Positions 10,690-17,570 of a DNA stretch of 19,812 bases are shown here, one piece after another. The position numbers and the translations under genes are program-made. Within the stretch, counting starts at the first letter, position 1, and each line of letters opens with the position of its first letter. Below the pieces are notes generated by a model. It saw nothing but the letters and a program-made list of their open reading frames with translations, did no database searches and was not told where the DNA came from. This stretch comes from an uncultured Alphaproteobacteria bacterium. Its GTDB lineage: Bacteria > Pseudomonadota > Alphaproteobacteria > Caulobacterales > Caulobacteraceae. The stretch covers positions 1 to 19,812 of the forward strand of contig CAIZKE010000316.1 in assembly GCA_903933475.1 (NCBI GenBank), in the 5' to 3' direction.

Positions 10690-10721
10690 CTGTCAATGCT
10701 GTTATAACATAGCATTGACAG
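10690..10721. promoter_or_regulatory. Large dyad operator between the ABC operon and the TonB receptor
   Basis: CTGTCAATGCT (10690-10700) and AGCATTGACAG (10711-10721) form a perfect 11-bp inverted repeat separated by ten bases. Within the centre, TGTTATAACA (10700-10709) is itself a perfect palindrome. Each arm contains an outward-facing TTGACAG, so one bound regulator could control both directions. The inner GTTAT-AAC-ATAGC loosely resembles GTTATA/TATAAC-type boxes of Fur-family regulators such as Zur; that link is inference. No regulator gene is nearby. Confidence 0.75.
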
Positions 10722-10742
10722 GCAGCATCCGGCGGCTAAGAC
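10715..10742 (+). promoter_or_regulatory. Housekeeping (Caulobacter-type) promoter of the TonB receptor
   Basis: TTGACAG (10715-10721), 13 bases, then GCTAAGAC (10735-10742). This fits the Caulobacter housekeeping consensus TTGACGS-N10-14-GCTANAWC with one mismatch. The -35 lies inside the right arm of the dyad, so a bound regulator should block RNA polymerase. A start near 10749 would give a leader of about 30 bases. Confidence 0.65.
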
Positions 10743-10778
10743 GAAGATCGATACAATGTAACATCCCTGGGGGCCCCG

Positions 10779-12908
10779 GTGAACTCTGCATCCAAGTCGA
10801 CCCTTCTCCTCGCCGCGGGCCTGGCCTCTATCGCCAGCGCCGCCCTGGCGGAAAGCGGCGCAAGCCTTTCCGAGGTCGTTGTCACGGGTCAGAGGCAGGC
10901 CTATCGAGGCCTGTTCACCCCGGAGGAGACGCCCCAGAGCCTGGCCATCATCTCGCAGCGCACACTGCAGGATAACAACATCACCGGTCTGACGGAGGCC
11001 CTGGACCTCAACGCCGGGGTCGCCCGGCAGAACAATTTCAGCGGCCTCTGGGACGCCTATGCGGTGCGCGGCTTCGCCGGGGACGAGAACCTGCCCAGCG
11101 GCTATCTCGTAAACGGCTTCAATGGCGGGCGCGGCTTCGGCGGACCCAGGGACGTCGCCGGCGTGGAGCGCATCGAGATCCTGAAAGGTCCCAACGCTGC
11201 CCTCTTCGGCCGCGGCGAGCCCGGAGGCACCGTGAACATCGTCACCCGCAAGGCCCGGTTCGGCGAGACCGGCGGCGCCGTGAGCGCCAGCCTTGGGGGC
11301 TACAGCGCCCGCCGGGCGGACGCTGACGTCAACCTCGCCGCCGGGGAGGTCTTCGGGGCCCGTCTGATCGGCTTCTACGACGAGGCCGAGAGCTTCCGGC
11401 GGACGGTCAGCACCGAGCGCTACGGCTTCCTGCCCTCCATCGGGTTCCGCCTGGGCGAGGATACGACCGTCACCTACGACCTTGAGGTCACCCGCCAGAA
11501 GGCGCCCTTCGACCGCGGCGTTCCGGCCATCGGCGGCGTCCTCGGCAAGGTGGACCGACGGACCTTCCTGGGCGAGCCCGGTGACGGCCCGGTCCAGGCG
11601 GACGCCACCGGGCAGCAGGTGGAAATCCAGCACGACTTCAGCCCCGCCTGGAGCCTCCTGCTGGGGGCCGGCTTCCGGACCACGAGCCTGTCGGGCTTCT
11701 CCACCGAAGCCGAGCTCGCCGCCTCGCGGCAGAAGCTGAATGTCGACGGCAAGTCCCTCTCCCGCCAGAGGCGTTTCCGGGACTACGAGGCCGACCACGC
11801 GGTCCTGCGGGGCGAGGTGTCCGGCGACTTCCAGGCCCTCGGCGTCCGCCACCGGCTCCTCGTGGGTGCCGATTTCGACCGCTTCGAGAACAGCCAGCTC
11901 TTCCTCCGGTTCCGGCCAGCGGCGGTGAGCGGCAACCCCTCCGACCAAGCCGCCAACATCATTGATGTCTTCGCCCCGGTCTATGGCCGGTTCCCGCTGC
12001 CGACCCCTAGCCCCCTCACCAACCGGCTGGACGTCCAGGAGGCTATCGGCCTCTACATCCAGGACCAGGTCACCCTGACCGACAGCCTTCAGGTCCGCTT
12101 CGGGCTGCGGTATGATGACTTCTCGCTGGAGAGCCTGAACCGGGCGACCGGCGTGTCCCAGAGCCGGTCGGAGAGCCGGGTCAGCCCACAGGTCGGGGTG
12201 GTCTGGAGCGCGATGCCATCCCTGTCCCTGTTCGCCGCCTATGGCGAAGGCTTCCGGTCGAACATCGGCGTCACGGCGAAGGGCGAGATCTTTGAGCCTG
12301 AGACCAGCCGGTCCTTCGAGGCCGGCCTCCGGTTCACCCTGCTGGACGGAGACCTGACCGGGACCCTAGCCTACTTCGACCTTCGCAAGACCCAGGTGCT
12401 CGCCGCCGACCCGGCGAATCCGGGCTTCTCCCTGCCCATCGGCAAGGCTGGCAGCCAGGGCCTGGAGTTCGACCTGAACGGCCGTCTCCCCGGCGGGGTC
12501 GAGGCCCTCCTGTCCTACGCCTACGTCGAGGCCGAAGCCCTGTCCGACGTCCTGGACCCAAACTTCTCCCTGCAGATCCGAAAGGGCGACCGGCTGATCA
12601 ATATCCCCGCGCATACCGCCAACGCCCAGCTCGCCCGGGACTTCGACGTGGGCGGGACCGAGGTGCGGCTCGGCGCCGGCGTCCAGTATGTGGGCGAACG
12701 GCTCGGCGAGACCGGGACCCGGTTTGAGCTGCCCGCCTACACCCTCGGCCGGCTGTTCGGCTCCTGGCGCGCCACCGATCGTGTCGAGGTCTTCGGAGAG
12801 GTCCAGAACCTGTTCGACGAGACCTACTACACAAACAGCTTCGCCAGTCTCTGGGTCCAGCCGGGGACCCCGCGGACCGGATCGGTGGGCGTGCGGCTGC
12901 GGTTCTAG
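10779..12908 (+). CDS. TonB-dependent siderophore-type receptor
   Basis: This is an outer-membrane beta-barrel receptor that imports a scarce ligand using energy from TonB-ExbBD. The 709-residue product has a signal peptide (about residues 1-24, ending AALA) and EVVVTG, the common start of the mature plug region. The plug domain spans about 45-157, with EETPQSLAIISQRTLQDN, DAYAVRGF, RIEILKGPNAALFGRGEPGG and VNIVTRKA. The barrel ends FGEVQNLFDETYYTNSFAS and a terminal phenylalanine. The plug resembles siderophore receptors, but ligand class cannot be read from sequence. A GTG start with GGGGG before it gives a clean signal peptide. It diverges from the ABC operon across a shared dyad, and its TAG stop overlaps the recQ stop in CTAG. 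No TonB or periplasmic binding protein is encoded nearby. Confidence 0.92.
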   Translation: MNSASKSTLLLAAGLASIASAALAESGASLSEVVVTGQRQAYRGLFTPEETPQSLAIISQRTLQDNNITGLTEALDLNAGVARQNNFSGLWDAYAVRGFAGDENLPSGYLVNGFNGGRGFGGPRDVAGVERIEILKGPNAALFGRGEPGGTVNIVTRKARFGETGGAVSASLGGYSARRADADVNLAAGEVFGARLIGFYDEAESFRRTVSTERYGFLPSIGFRLGEDTTVTYDLEVTRQKAPFDRGVPAIGGVLGKVDRRTFLGEPGDGPVQADATGQQVEIQHDFSPAWSLLLGAGFRTTSLSGFSTEAELAASRQKLNVDGKSLSRQRRFRDYEADHAVLRGEVSGDFQALGVRHRLLVGADFDRFENSQLFLRFRPAAVSGNPSDQAANIIDVFAPVYGRFPLPTPSPLTNRLDVQEAIGLYIQDQVTLTDSLQVRFGLRYDDFSLESLNRATGVSQSRSESRVSPQVGVVWSAMPSLSLFAAYGEGFRSNIGVTAKGEIFEPETSRSFEAGLRFTLLDGDLTGTLAYFDLRKTQVLAADPANPGFSLPIGKAGSQGLEFDLNGRLPGGVEALLSYAYVEAEALSDVLDPNFSLQIRKGDRLINIPAHTANAQLARDFDVGGTEVRLGAGVQYVGERLGETGTRFELPAYTLGRLFGSWRATDRVEVFGEVQNLFDETYYTNSFASLWVQPGTPRTGSVGVRLRF

Positions 12909-14764
12909 CCGTTTCCGTCGCCGGGCGGGGTCTGCCCCGCCACCAGGGCCAGCACTGCGGGGCCGTAGCGGGCGAGCTTGGTTTCGCCCACGCCGCTGAC
13001 CCTGGAAAGCGCCGCGGCGTCAGCCGGGCGGGCGGTCGCGATCTCCGCCAGGGTGCGGTCGCTGAAGATCACGTAAGGAGGCGCCTTCTGACGCACGGCT
13101 TCGGCCCGACGCCAGGCGCGCAGGGTGGCGAAGATCTGGGGATCCCCCTCGAACTCCGCCCCGGGGCCGTCCCGGCGCCGTCGCCCGGGGGTCGTGGAGG
13201 CGTCTGCCCCTGCGCCCGGGTGACGCTGGACCAGGCGGCCTTCCACCCGTCGCTCGCCACGGTAGACCGCACGCACCGCATCCGCATCGCCCAGGCCGAT
13301 GAGGGGCCGGCCCTCGTTCGGGTCCTCGCGCAGGAGGCCGTCGAAGATCAGCTGGTCGACCAGGCCCCGCCAGGCCCCGGCCGGAAGCTCTGCGCCCACC
13401 CCGAAGGTGCTCAGGCCGGCCTCGAAGGCCGAGGGCTCGCGTGTCTTGCCGAGGAGGTGCTCCACCAGCCGGCCGCGGCCATACCGCCCGCCCAGGCGGT
13501 GGGCGGCCGACAGCACCTTCTGGGCCTGGAGGGTCAGGTCCTCGGCCTTCGGGGGATCCAGGCAGTTGTCACAACGCCCGCAGTCGGCGACCGCCTGCTC
13601 GCCGAAATAGCGACGCACCGCCGCCGTGCGGCAGGTCCCTCCGTCCAGCAGGGCGTAGAGCTGGCGCACCTTGCGCACCTGCACCGCGCGCACCTCGTCG
13701 GAGAGGGCCTGGCCCTCCAACCGCCGCAGGGCCCAGGCCATGTCCGGAGCGCCGTAGAGGGTGATGCCTTCGGCGGGTTCGCCATCCCGACCGGCCCGGC
13801 CCACCTCCTGCCAGTAGGCCTCGATGGAGGCGGGGGGATCGGCGTGGATCACATAGCGGACGTCCGGCTTGTCCACCCCCATGCCGAAGGCGATGGTGGC
13901 TACCATGACGGCGGCGTCGGAAGCCAGGAACTCGGTGAGGCGCCGTTCGCGCAGGTCGCGGTCGAGGCCGGCGTGGTAGGCCATGGCCGGAAGGCCGGCG
14001 GCGCACAGCTCTGCGGCCAGGGCCTCGGTCCCGTCCCGGGAGCCGGCGTAGATCACTCCTGGCCGGTCCCGGCGGGCCGAGGCCAGCTCGAGCACCCGTT
14101 TGCGCCCCGTCCCGGCCTTGCGCTCGGCGGAAAGGGCCAACTCGGGCCGGTCGAAGGAGGCGACGAACTCCCGGGCCTCGCCCAGGTGAAGGCCCTCGCG
14201 GATGTCCTGCCGGGTCCGGGCATCGGCGGTGGCGGTCACTGCAAGGCGCGGGACCCCGGGGAAGACCTCCGCCAGCCGGCTCAGCAGGCGGTACTCGGGA
14301 CGGAAGTCATGCCCCCACTGGCTGACGCAGTGCGCCTCGTCGATGGCGATGACGGAGAGGGGAATGCGCGACAGCCGCTCCAGCATCCAGGGCTGGAGCA
14401 GGCCCTCGGGCGAGACGTAGAGCAGGTCCAGGGTCCCGGCCTCGATCCGCGCCCAGGTGGCGGCGCGGTCCTCAGGCGAGGTAAGGGAGTCCAGCCGGGC
14501 GGCGGCGACCCCGGCCTGGATCAGGCCCGCCACCTGGTCGGCCATCAGGGCGATGAGGGGGCTGACCACCAGGCCAAGGCCGGGCCGCAGCAGGGCAGGG
14601 ATCTGGTAGCAGACGCTCTTGCCCCCGCCCGTCGGCAGGACGGCCAGGGCCGGGCGCCCGGCCATCACTTCGGCGATCACCGGCGCCTGCAGGCCCCGGA
14701 AGCCGGCGTGTCCGAAGACACGGCGCAGGACCTCCTGCGCCTCCTGTTGCGAATCGTCGGACAT
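12905..14764 (-). CDS. recQ: ATP-dependent DNA helicase RecQ
   Basis: RecQ is a 3'-to-5' DNA helicase acting in RecF-pathway recombination and replication-fork repair. The 619-residue product has Walker A TGGGKS (45-50), DEAH (142-145) followed by CVSQWGHDFRPEYRL, the typical RecQ aromatic-rich loop, and motif VI region QEVGRAGRDGEP. The zinc-binding cysteines are C378, C395, C398 and C401. A winged-helix region follows, then a C-terminal HRDC domain (about 545-615, with ALSRVSGVGETKLARYGPAVLALV). The length is normal. The ATG at 14764 is preceded by a GAGGGGG stretch. It lies 58 bp downstream of the amidohydrolase on the same strand and may be read from the same transcript. Its stop overlaps the receptor stop on the other strand. 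Confidence 0.95.
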   Translation of the reverse strand: MSDDSQQEAQEVLRRVFGHAGFRGLQAPVIAEVMAGRPALAVLPTGGGKSVCYQIPALLRPGLGLVVSPLIALMADQVAGLIQAGVAAARLDSLTSPEDRAATWARIEAGTLDLLYVSPEGLLQPWMLERLSRIPLSVIAIDEAHCVSQWGHDFRPEYRLLSRLAEVFPGVPRLAVTATADARTRQDIREGLHLGEAREFVASFDRPELALSAERKAGTGRKRVLELASARRDRPGVIYAGSRDGTEALAAELCAAGLPAMAYHAGLDRDLRERRLTEFLASDAAVMVATIAFGMGVDKPDVRYVIHADPPASIEAYWQEVGRAGRDGEPAEGITLYGAPDMAWALRRLEGQALSDEVRAVQVRKVRQLYALLDGGTCRTAAVRRYFGEQAVADCGRCDNCLDPPKAEDLTLQAQKVLSAAHRLGGRYGRGRLVEHLLGKTREPSAFEAGLSTFGVGAELPAGAWRGLVDQLIFDGLLREDPNEGRPLIGLGDADAVRAVYRGERRVEGRLVQRHPGAGADASTTPGRRRRDGPGAEFEGDPQIFATLRAWRRAEAVRQKAPPYVIFSDRTLAEIATARPADAAALSRVSGVGETKLARYGPAVLALVAGQTPPGDGNG

Positions 14765-14822
14765 CCCCCTCTATCGCCCGCCCTGACGTGACTGCGAAGG
14801 GGCAGACGGTGCGGGCTCCGCC

Positions 14823-16574
14823 CTATTCGGCGGCCAGGGCTACGGGGGCGTCCTGGGCGCCGCAGACCAGCCGTCCGGGCAGGGCACCGGTGGGCTCGCC
14901 GTCCCGGTAGGTGACCTGGCCAGCCACCAGGGTGGCGACATAGCCCCGGGCCCTCTGCAGCAGGCGCCGCCCGCCGCCGGGCAGGTCGTAGCCTACCGTG
15001 GGCGAATCCACGGCCAGCTTGTCGAAGTCGATGACGTTGAGGTCGGCCCTCAGGCCCGGCGCGAGCAGGCCCCTGTCGAGCAGGCCCACGGCCTCTGCGG
15101 TGGCCCGGGTCTGCAGGCGGACCATGTGCTCCAGGGGCAGGTGCGGCCCCCGGGTCCGGTCCCGGGCCCAGTGGGTCAGGTTGGTGGTGGGGAAGCTGCC
15201 GTCGCAGATCATGCCCACATGGGCACCGCCGTCCGACAGGCCTGCCACGCAGTCGGGATGGCGCAGCATGTCGTAGGCCGGGTCCAGCCCGCCGTCGGCA
15301 TAGTTGAGGAAGGGCAGGTAGAGCATGCCCCTCCCGCCCCGGGCCATCATGTGCTCCAGGGCGACCTCTTCGGGCGCGACACCCCGGGCCGCGGCCAGGG
15401 CGGAGACGGTGTCCTGCCGGGTGGGCTCATAGTCCGGCGTCTCGGCCATCAGGAACATATTGTTCCAGTCCCGGGTCAGGCGCGAGGCGATGGCGGCGCT
15501 GCCTGGCGCCACGGCATCGTCCAGCAGGGCGGCCCGGAAGGAGGCATCGGCCAGGCGCGCCACCCTCTGCGCGAAGGGCAGGGTCGCCACGGACTTCCAG
15601 GCCTCGGTGTGGCTGAAGGGGTTGAGGGTCAGCTCGAAACCCAGCAGGACGCCCACCCCCCGGCCGGCCACCTGGGCCCGCATGGGCAGCCCATCGGCGG
15701 TGGCGGCGGAGAGGGCGGCCAGGAGGTCGCGCCAGGCGTTGGGCGCCTTCGGCCCCTGCAGCAGGCTGAAGGACAAGGGCCGGCCCGAGGCTTCCACCAG
15801 CCGGCGCATCAGGCCGAACTCGGCCTGGGGATCGGCGAAGTCGGAGACGAATTGCAGTACGCCGCGCCCGGCGGCCTTCAGCCCCAGGGCTATGCCCATC
15901 AGCTCGTCCTCGGCGGCGGTGAGGGTGGGCGTCGGCTGGCCGTCGGAGGTGCGGTGGTTGAGGGTGCGCGAGGTGGAGAAGCCCAGGGCGCCGGCCTCCA
16001 TGGCGCGCTTGGCCAGGGCCGACATGGCGGCGATGTCGGCGGGGCTGGCCGGCTCGCGGTTGGCCCCCCGCTCGCCCATGACGAAGACCCGCAGGGCCGC
16101 GTGCGGCAACTGGGCACCGACATCGAGGTCATAGGCCCGGCCAGACAGGGACTGAAGATAGTCGGGAAAGCTCTCCCAGTTCCAGGGCAGGCCCGCGGCC
16201 AGGACCGGATGGGGAATGTCCTCCACCCCCTCCATCAGCCGGATCAGCCGGTCGTGGTCCTCGGGCCGGCAGGGGGCGAAGCCGACCCCGCAATTGCCCA
16301 TGACGGCGGTGGTGACCCCGTGCCAGGCCGACGGAGTCAGCCGGCTGTCCCAGGTGACCTGGCCATCATAGTGCGTGTGGATGTCGACGAAGCCGGGGGT
16401 GACGATCTGGCCCCGGGCGTCGATCTCCTCGACGCCCGAGCCGGCGATGTGGCCCACGGCGGCGATCCGCCCGTCCTTCACCGCTACGTCGGCCTCGCGG
16501 CCCGGTGCCCCGGAGCCATCGATCACGGTCCCGCCGCGGATCACCAGGTCGTAGGCGCGTTCCCGTCCAGCCAT
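14823..16574 (-). CDS. N-acyl-D-amino-acid deacylase family amidohydrolase
   Basis: Members of this amidohydrolase branch hydrolyse N-acyl-D-amino acids or related amides using a metal centre. The 583-residue product opens YDLVIRGGTVIDGSGAPG, the usual beta-sandwich start. It then shows the HxH metal motif in VDIHTHYDG (H66, H68), the GNCGVGFAP segment with C95 (a metal-ligand cysteine in characterised D-aminoacylases), and the catalytic-type aspartate D448 in SDGGAHVG. The end has the typical LRADLNVIDFDKL and VAGQVTYRDGEPTGALPGRLV. The start is well supported by GGAGGAG about seven bases before the ATG. No signal peptide is visible, so it is probably cytoplasmic. The true substrate is uncertain; many Caulobacterales carry several related enzymes. 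It may be co-transcribed with recQ. Confidence 0.85.
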   Translation of the reverse strand: MAGRERAYDLVIRGGTVIDGSGAPGREADVAVKDGRIAAVGHIAGSGVEEIDARGQIVTPGFVDIHTHYDGQVTWDSRLTPSAWHGVTTAVMGNCGVGFAPCRPEDHDRLIRLMEGVEDIPHPVLAAGLPWNWESFPDYLQSLSGRAYDLDVGAQLPHAALRVFVMGERGANREPASPADIAAMSALAKRAMEAGALGFSTSRTLNHRTSDGQPTPTLTAAEDELMGIALGLKAAGRGVLQFVSDFADPQAEFGLMRRLVEASGRPLSFSLLQGPKAPNAWRDLLAALSAATADGLPMRAQVAGRGVGVLLGFELTLNPFSHTEAWKSVATLPFAQRVARLADASFRAALLDDAVAPGSAAIASRLTRDWNNMFLMAETPDYEPTRQDTVSALAAARGVAPEEVALEHMMARGGRGMLYLPFLNYADGGLDPAYDMLRHPDCVAGLSDGGAHVGMICDGSFPTTNLTHWARDRTRGPHLPLEHMVRLQTRATAEAVGLLDRGLLAPGLRADLNVIDFDKLAVDSPTVGYDLPGGGRRLLQRARGYVATLVAGQVTYRDGEPTGALPGRLVCGAQDAPVALAAE

Positions 16575-16611
16575 GACGTCTCCTCCGTCGCGGTCCCCGC
16601 CGCTGTGGAGA

Positions 16612-16640
16612 GTTGAGGCCCTGTCAGGCCCCTAGGTCAA
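16612..16640 (-). promoter_or_regulatory. Weak candidate promoter for the amidohydrolase gene
   Basis: On the complement, TTGACC (16640-16635) is followed after 17 bases by CTCAAC (16617-16612), about 38 bases before the ATG. The -35 is good and the -10 poor. The same block recurs as TTGATC-N17-CTCAAC in the second repeat unit, upstream of the first small secreted protein gene. Duplication may thus have copied a promoter. Confidence 0.22.
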
Positions 16641-16687
16641 GACGCAGCACGGAGTTCCGGATTCATGCCTCACTGTTCCGCTGCGGA

Positions 16688-17026
16688 TTACCAGTTAAAG
16701 ACGGGGGGCCAAGTGTAGGGGGAGGTGAGTGGAATGCCCTTCGAAGGCGGCTTGTGGGGGGTCGGTCCGACGGGCGGTGCGGCAGGCGCTGGGGACGCGT
16801 AGCAGATCGCCATAGAGACACTATAATCCGTGTACGCTTCCATCATGCAGCGGCTATATGCTAGGCCCACCTTTCCCGTGCACGCCGCAACAAGACGAGC
16901 GTGGGCCGATTTGGCCAGCACTATGCACTCGGCCTGGGTCAAAACGGTCGCCGCACGTGCCTCAAAACCGACGCTGGTTACAGCCATTGCGGCTGCGATT
17001 CCGATTGCGATTTTTACAGACTTCAT
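16688..17026 (-). CDS. Small secreted protein, C-x14-C-x10-C-x14-C with proline-rich tail (copy 1)
   Basis: I do not recognise this 112-residue protein. It has a textbook signal peptide (about residues 1-25: MKS, hydrophobic AIGIAAAMAVTSVG, then FEARA), so it should be exported. The mature part carries four cysteines at 34, 49, 60 and 75, spaced symmetrically. They would suit a helical hairpin held by two disulfides (C34-C75, C49-C60). From residue 78 the tail is rich in proline and ends WPPVFNW. GAAGGG precedes the ATG by about nine bases. A tandem paralogue of the same length lies immediately upstream on the same strand. Coding status is supported by conservation of the signal peptide, all four cysteines and their spacing in the two copies. 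Function is unknown. Confidence 0.72.
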   Translation of the reverse strand: MKSVKIAIGIAAAMAVTSVGFEARAATVLTQAECIVLAKSAHARLVAACTGKVGLAYSRCMMEAYTDYSVSMAICYASPAPAAPPVGPTPHKPPSKGIPLTSPYTWPPVFNW

Positions 17027-17084
17027 ACTTCACGCCCTTCAGCTTGTGGAATCAAGAACCCTAGTTAAATCGCAGCAGCGCAAA

Positions 17085-17105
17085 GGCCCAATGATAATTT
17101 GGGCC
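17085..17105. repeat. Perfect hairpin upstream of small secreted protein copy 1
   Basis: GGCCCAA (17085-17091) and TTGGGCC (17099-17105) form a perfect 7-bp stem with loop TGATAAT. It lies about 60-80 bases upstream of the ATG at 17026. The equivalent part of unit 2 (around 17625-17650) cannot form this stem, so it is specific to copy 1. It may be an operator, a leader structure, or chance. Confidence 0.4.
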
Positions 17106-17153
17106 CCAGGCTTACAATCTTCATCTGCGGTTCCCGCCGCGACGGAGAGTTGA

Positions 17154-17168
17154 GGGCCTGTCAGGCCC
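17154..17168. repeat. Short perfect palindrome in the repeat flank
   Basis: GGGCCTG-T-CAGGCCC is a 7-bp inverted repeat around a single base. Unit 1 has the same element with one base changed (GGCCCTGTCAGGCCC, 16618-16632). A one-base loop is too tight for an RNA terminator and there is no T-run, so a protein-binding site or a recombination scar is more likely. No role can be assigned. Confidence 0.4.
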
Positions 17169-17231
17169 CTAGATCAAGACGCAGCATGGCGTCCCGGATT
17201 CATCCCTCAATGTTCCGCCGCGGATTACCAA

Positions 17232-17570
17232 TTAAAGCGTACGGGGGGGCCATTTGGGCTGGGGTTTGGGTCCGGGCATGGGAAAGGGGTTCTGCGGTGG
17301 GACGGGCGGTCCGTAGGGCGGTGCGACGGTCGGTGGGGTTGCGTTGCAAATAGCCATAGACACATGATAATCTACGTACTCGCGATACATGCAGTCGGCG
17401 TATGCGAGGCCGGACATTTTCATGCACGCGGCAACACGCAAAGTGTGGGTACGTGTTGCCAGCGCTACGCACTCCTCCCGGGTCAAAACGGTCTTTGCAC
17501 GCGCCTCGAAACCGACGCTGGTTACAGCCATCGCGGCTGCGATTCCGATTGCCATTCGTGAAGACTTCAT
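17232..17570 (-). CDS. Small secreted protein, C-x14-C-x10-C-x14-C with proline-rich tail (copy 2)
   Basis: This is the 112-residue paralogue of the copy at 16688-17026. The signal peptide is almost identical (only residues 4-6 differ), and the four cysteines fall at the same positions 34, 49, 60 and 75. Between the copies the mature domain shares TVLT, GLAY, VSMAIC and a few aromatic residues. The proline-rich tail (about 78-112, PPVPPQNPFPMPGPKPQPK) differs in sequence but not in character. The last residues read WPPRTL. One base fewer in the seven-G run at 17243-17249 would restore WPPVRFNW followed by the TAA at 17225-17227, matching copy 1. So this tail is frameshifted, or the base call is wrong. 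AAGGG precedes the ATG. It diverges from the YbjQ-family gene. Function is unknown. Confidence 0.72.
   Translation of the reverse strand: MKSSRMAIGIAAAMAVTSVGFEARAKTVLTREECVALATRTHTLRVAACMKMSGLAYADCMYREYVDYHVSMAICNATPPTVAPPYGPPVPPQNPFPMPGPKPQPKWPPRTL

Larger units (their letters stand above)
16590..17126. repeat. Tandem duplication, unit 1
   Basis: This unit of about 537 bp aligns with 17127-17669 along its whole length. Its left end lies in the leader of the amidohydrolase gene and its right end directly abuts unit 2. Matching landmarks include GCGGTCCCCGCCGC (16590), CTGTCAGGCCCCTAG (16621), GCGGATTACC (16684), the signal-peptide coding segment, and CTTACAAT (17111). The unit is clearly richer in A+T than the neighbouring genes. 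Confidence 0.9.

Noticed and set aside
10662..11948. A 429-codon N-terminal extension of the ABC ATPase frame
   Set aside because: The extension is antisense to the TonB receptor and crosses the palindromic control region. The ABC domain begins only after the ATG at 10661.
13220..14791. A 523-codon plus-strand open frame over recQ
   Set aside because: Antisense to a motif-complete RecQ; composition is typical of a GC shadow frame.
15126..16616. A 496-codon plus-strand open frame over the amidohydrolase
   Set aside because: Antisense to a well-supported enzyme with metal-binding motifs; its translation is rich in G, Q and P with no domain.
17200..17472. A 90-codon minus-strand open frame in the region of small secreted protein copy 2
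   Set aside because: It lies in another frame of the same strand, lacks a signal peptide and has no counterpart conserved in unit 1.
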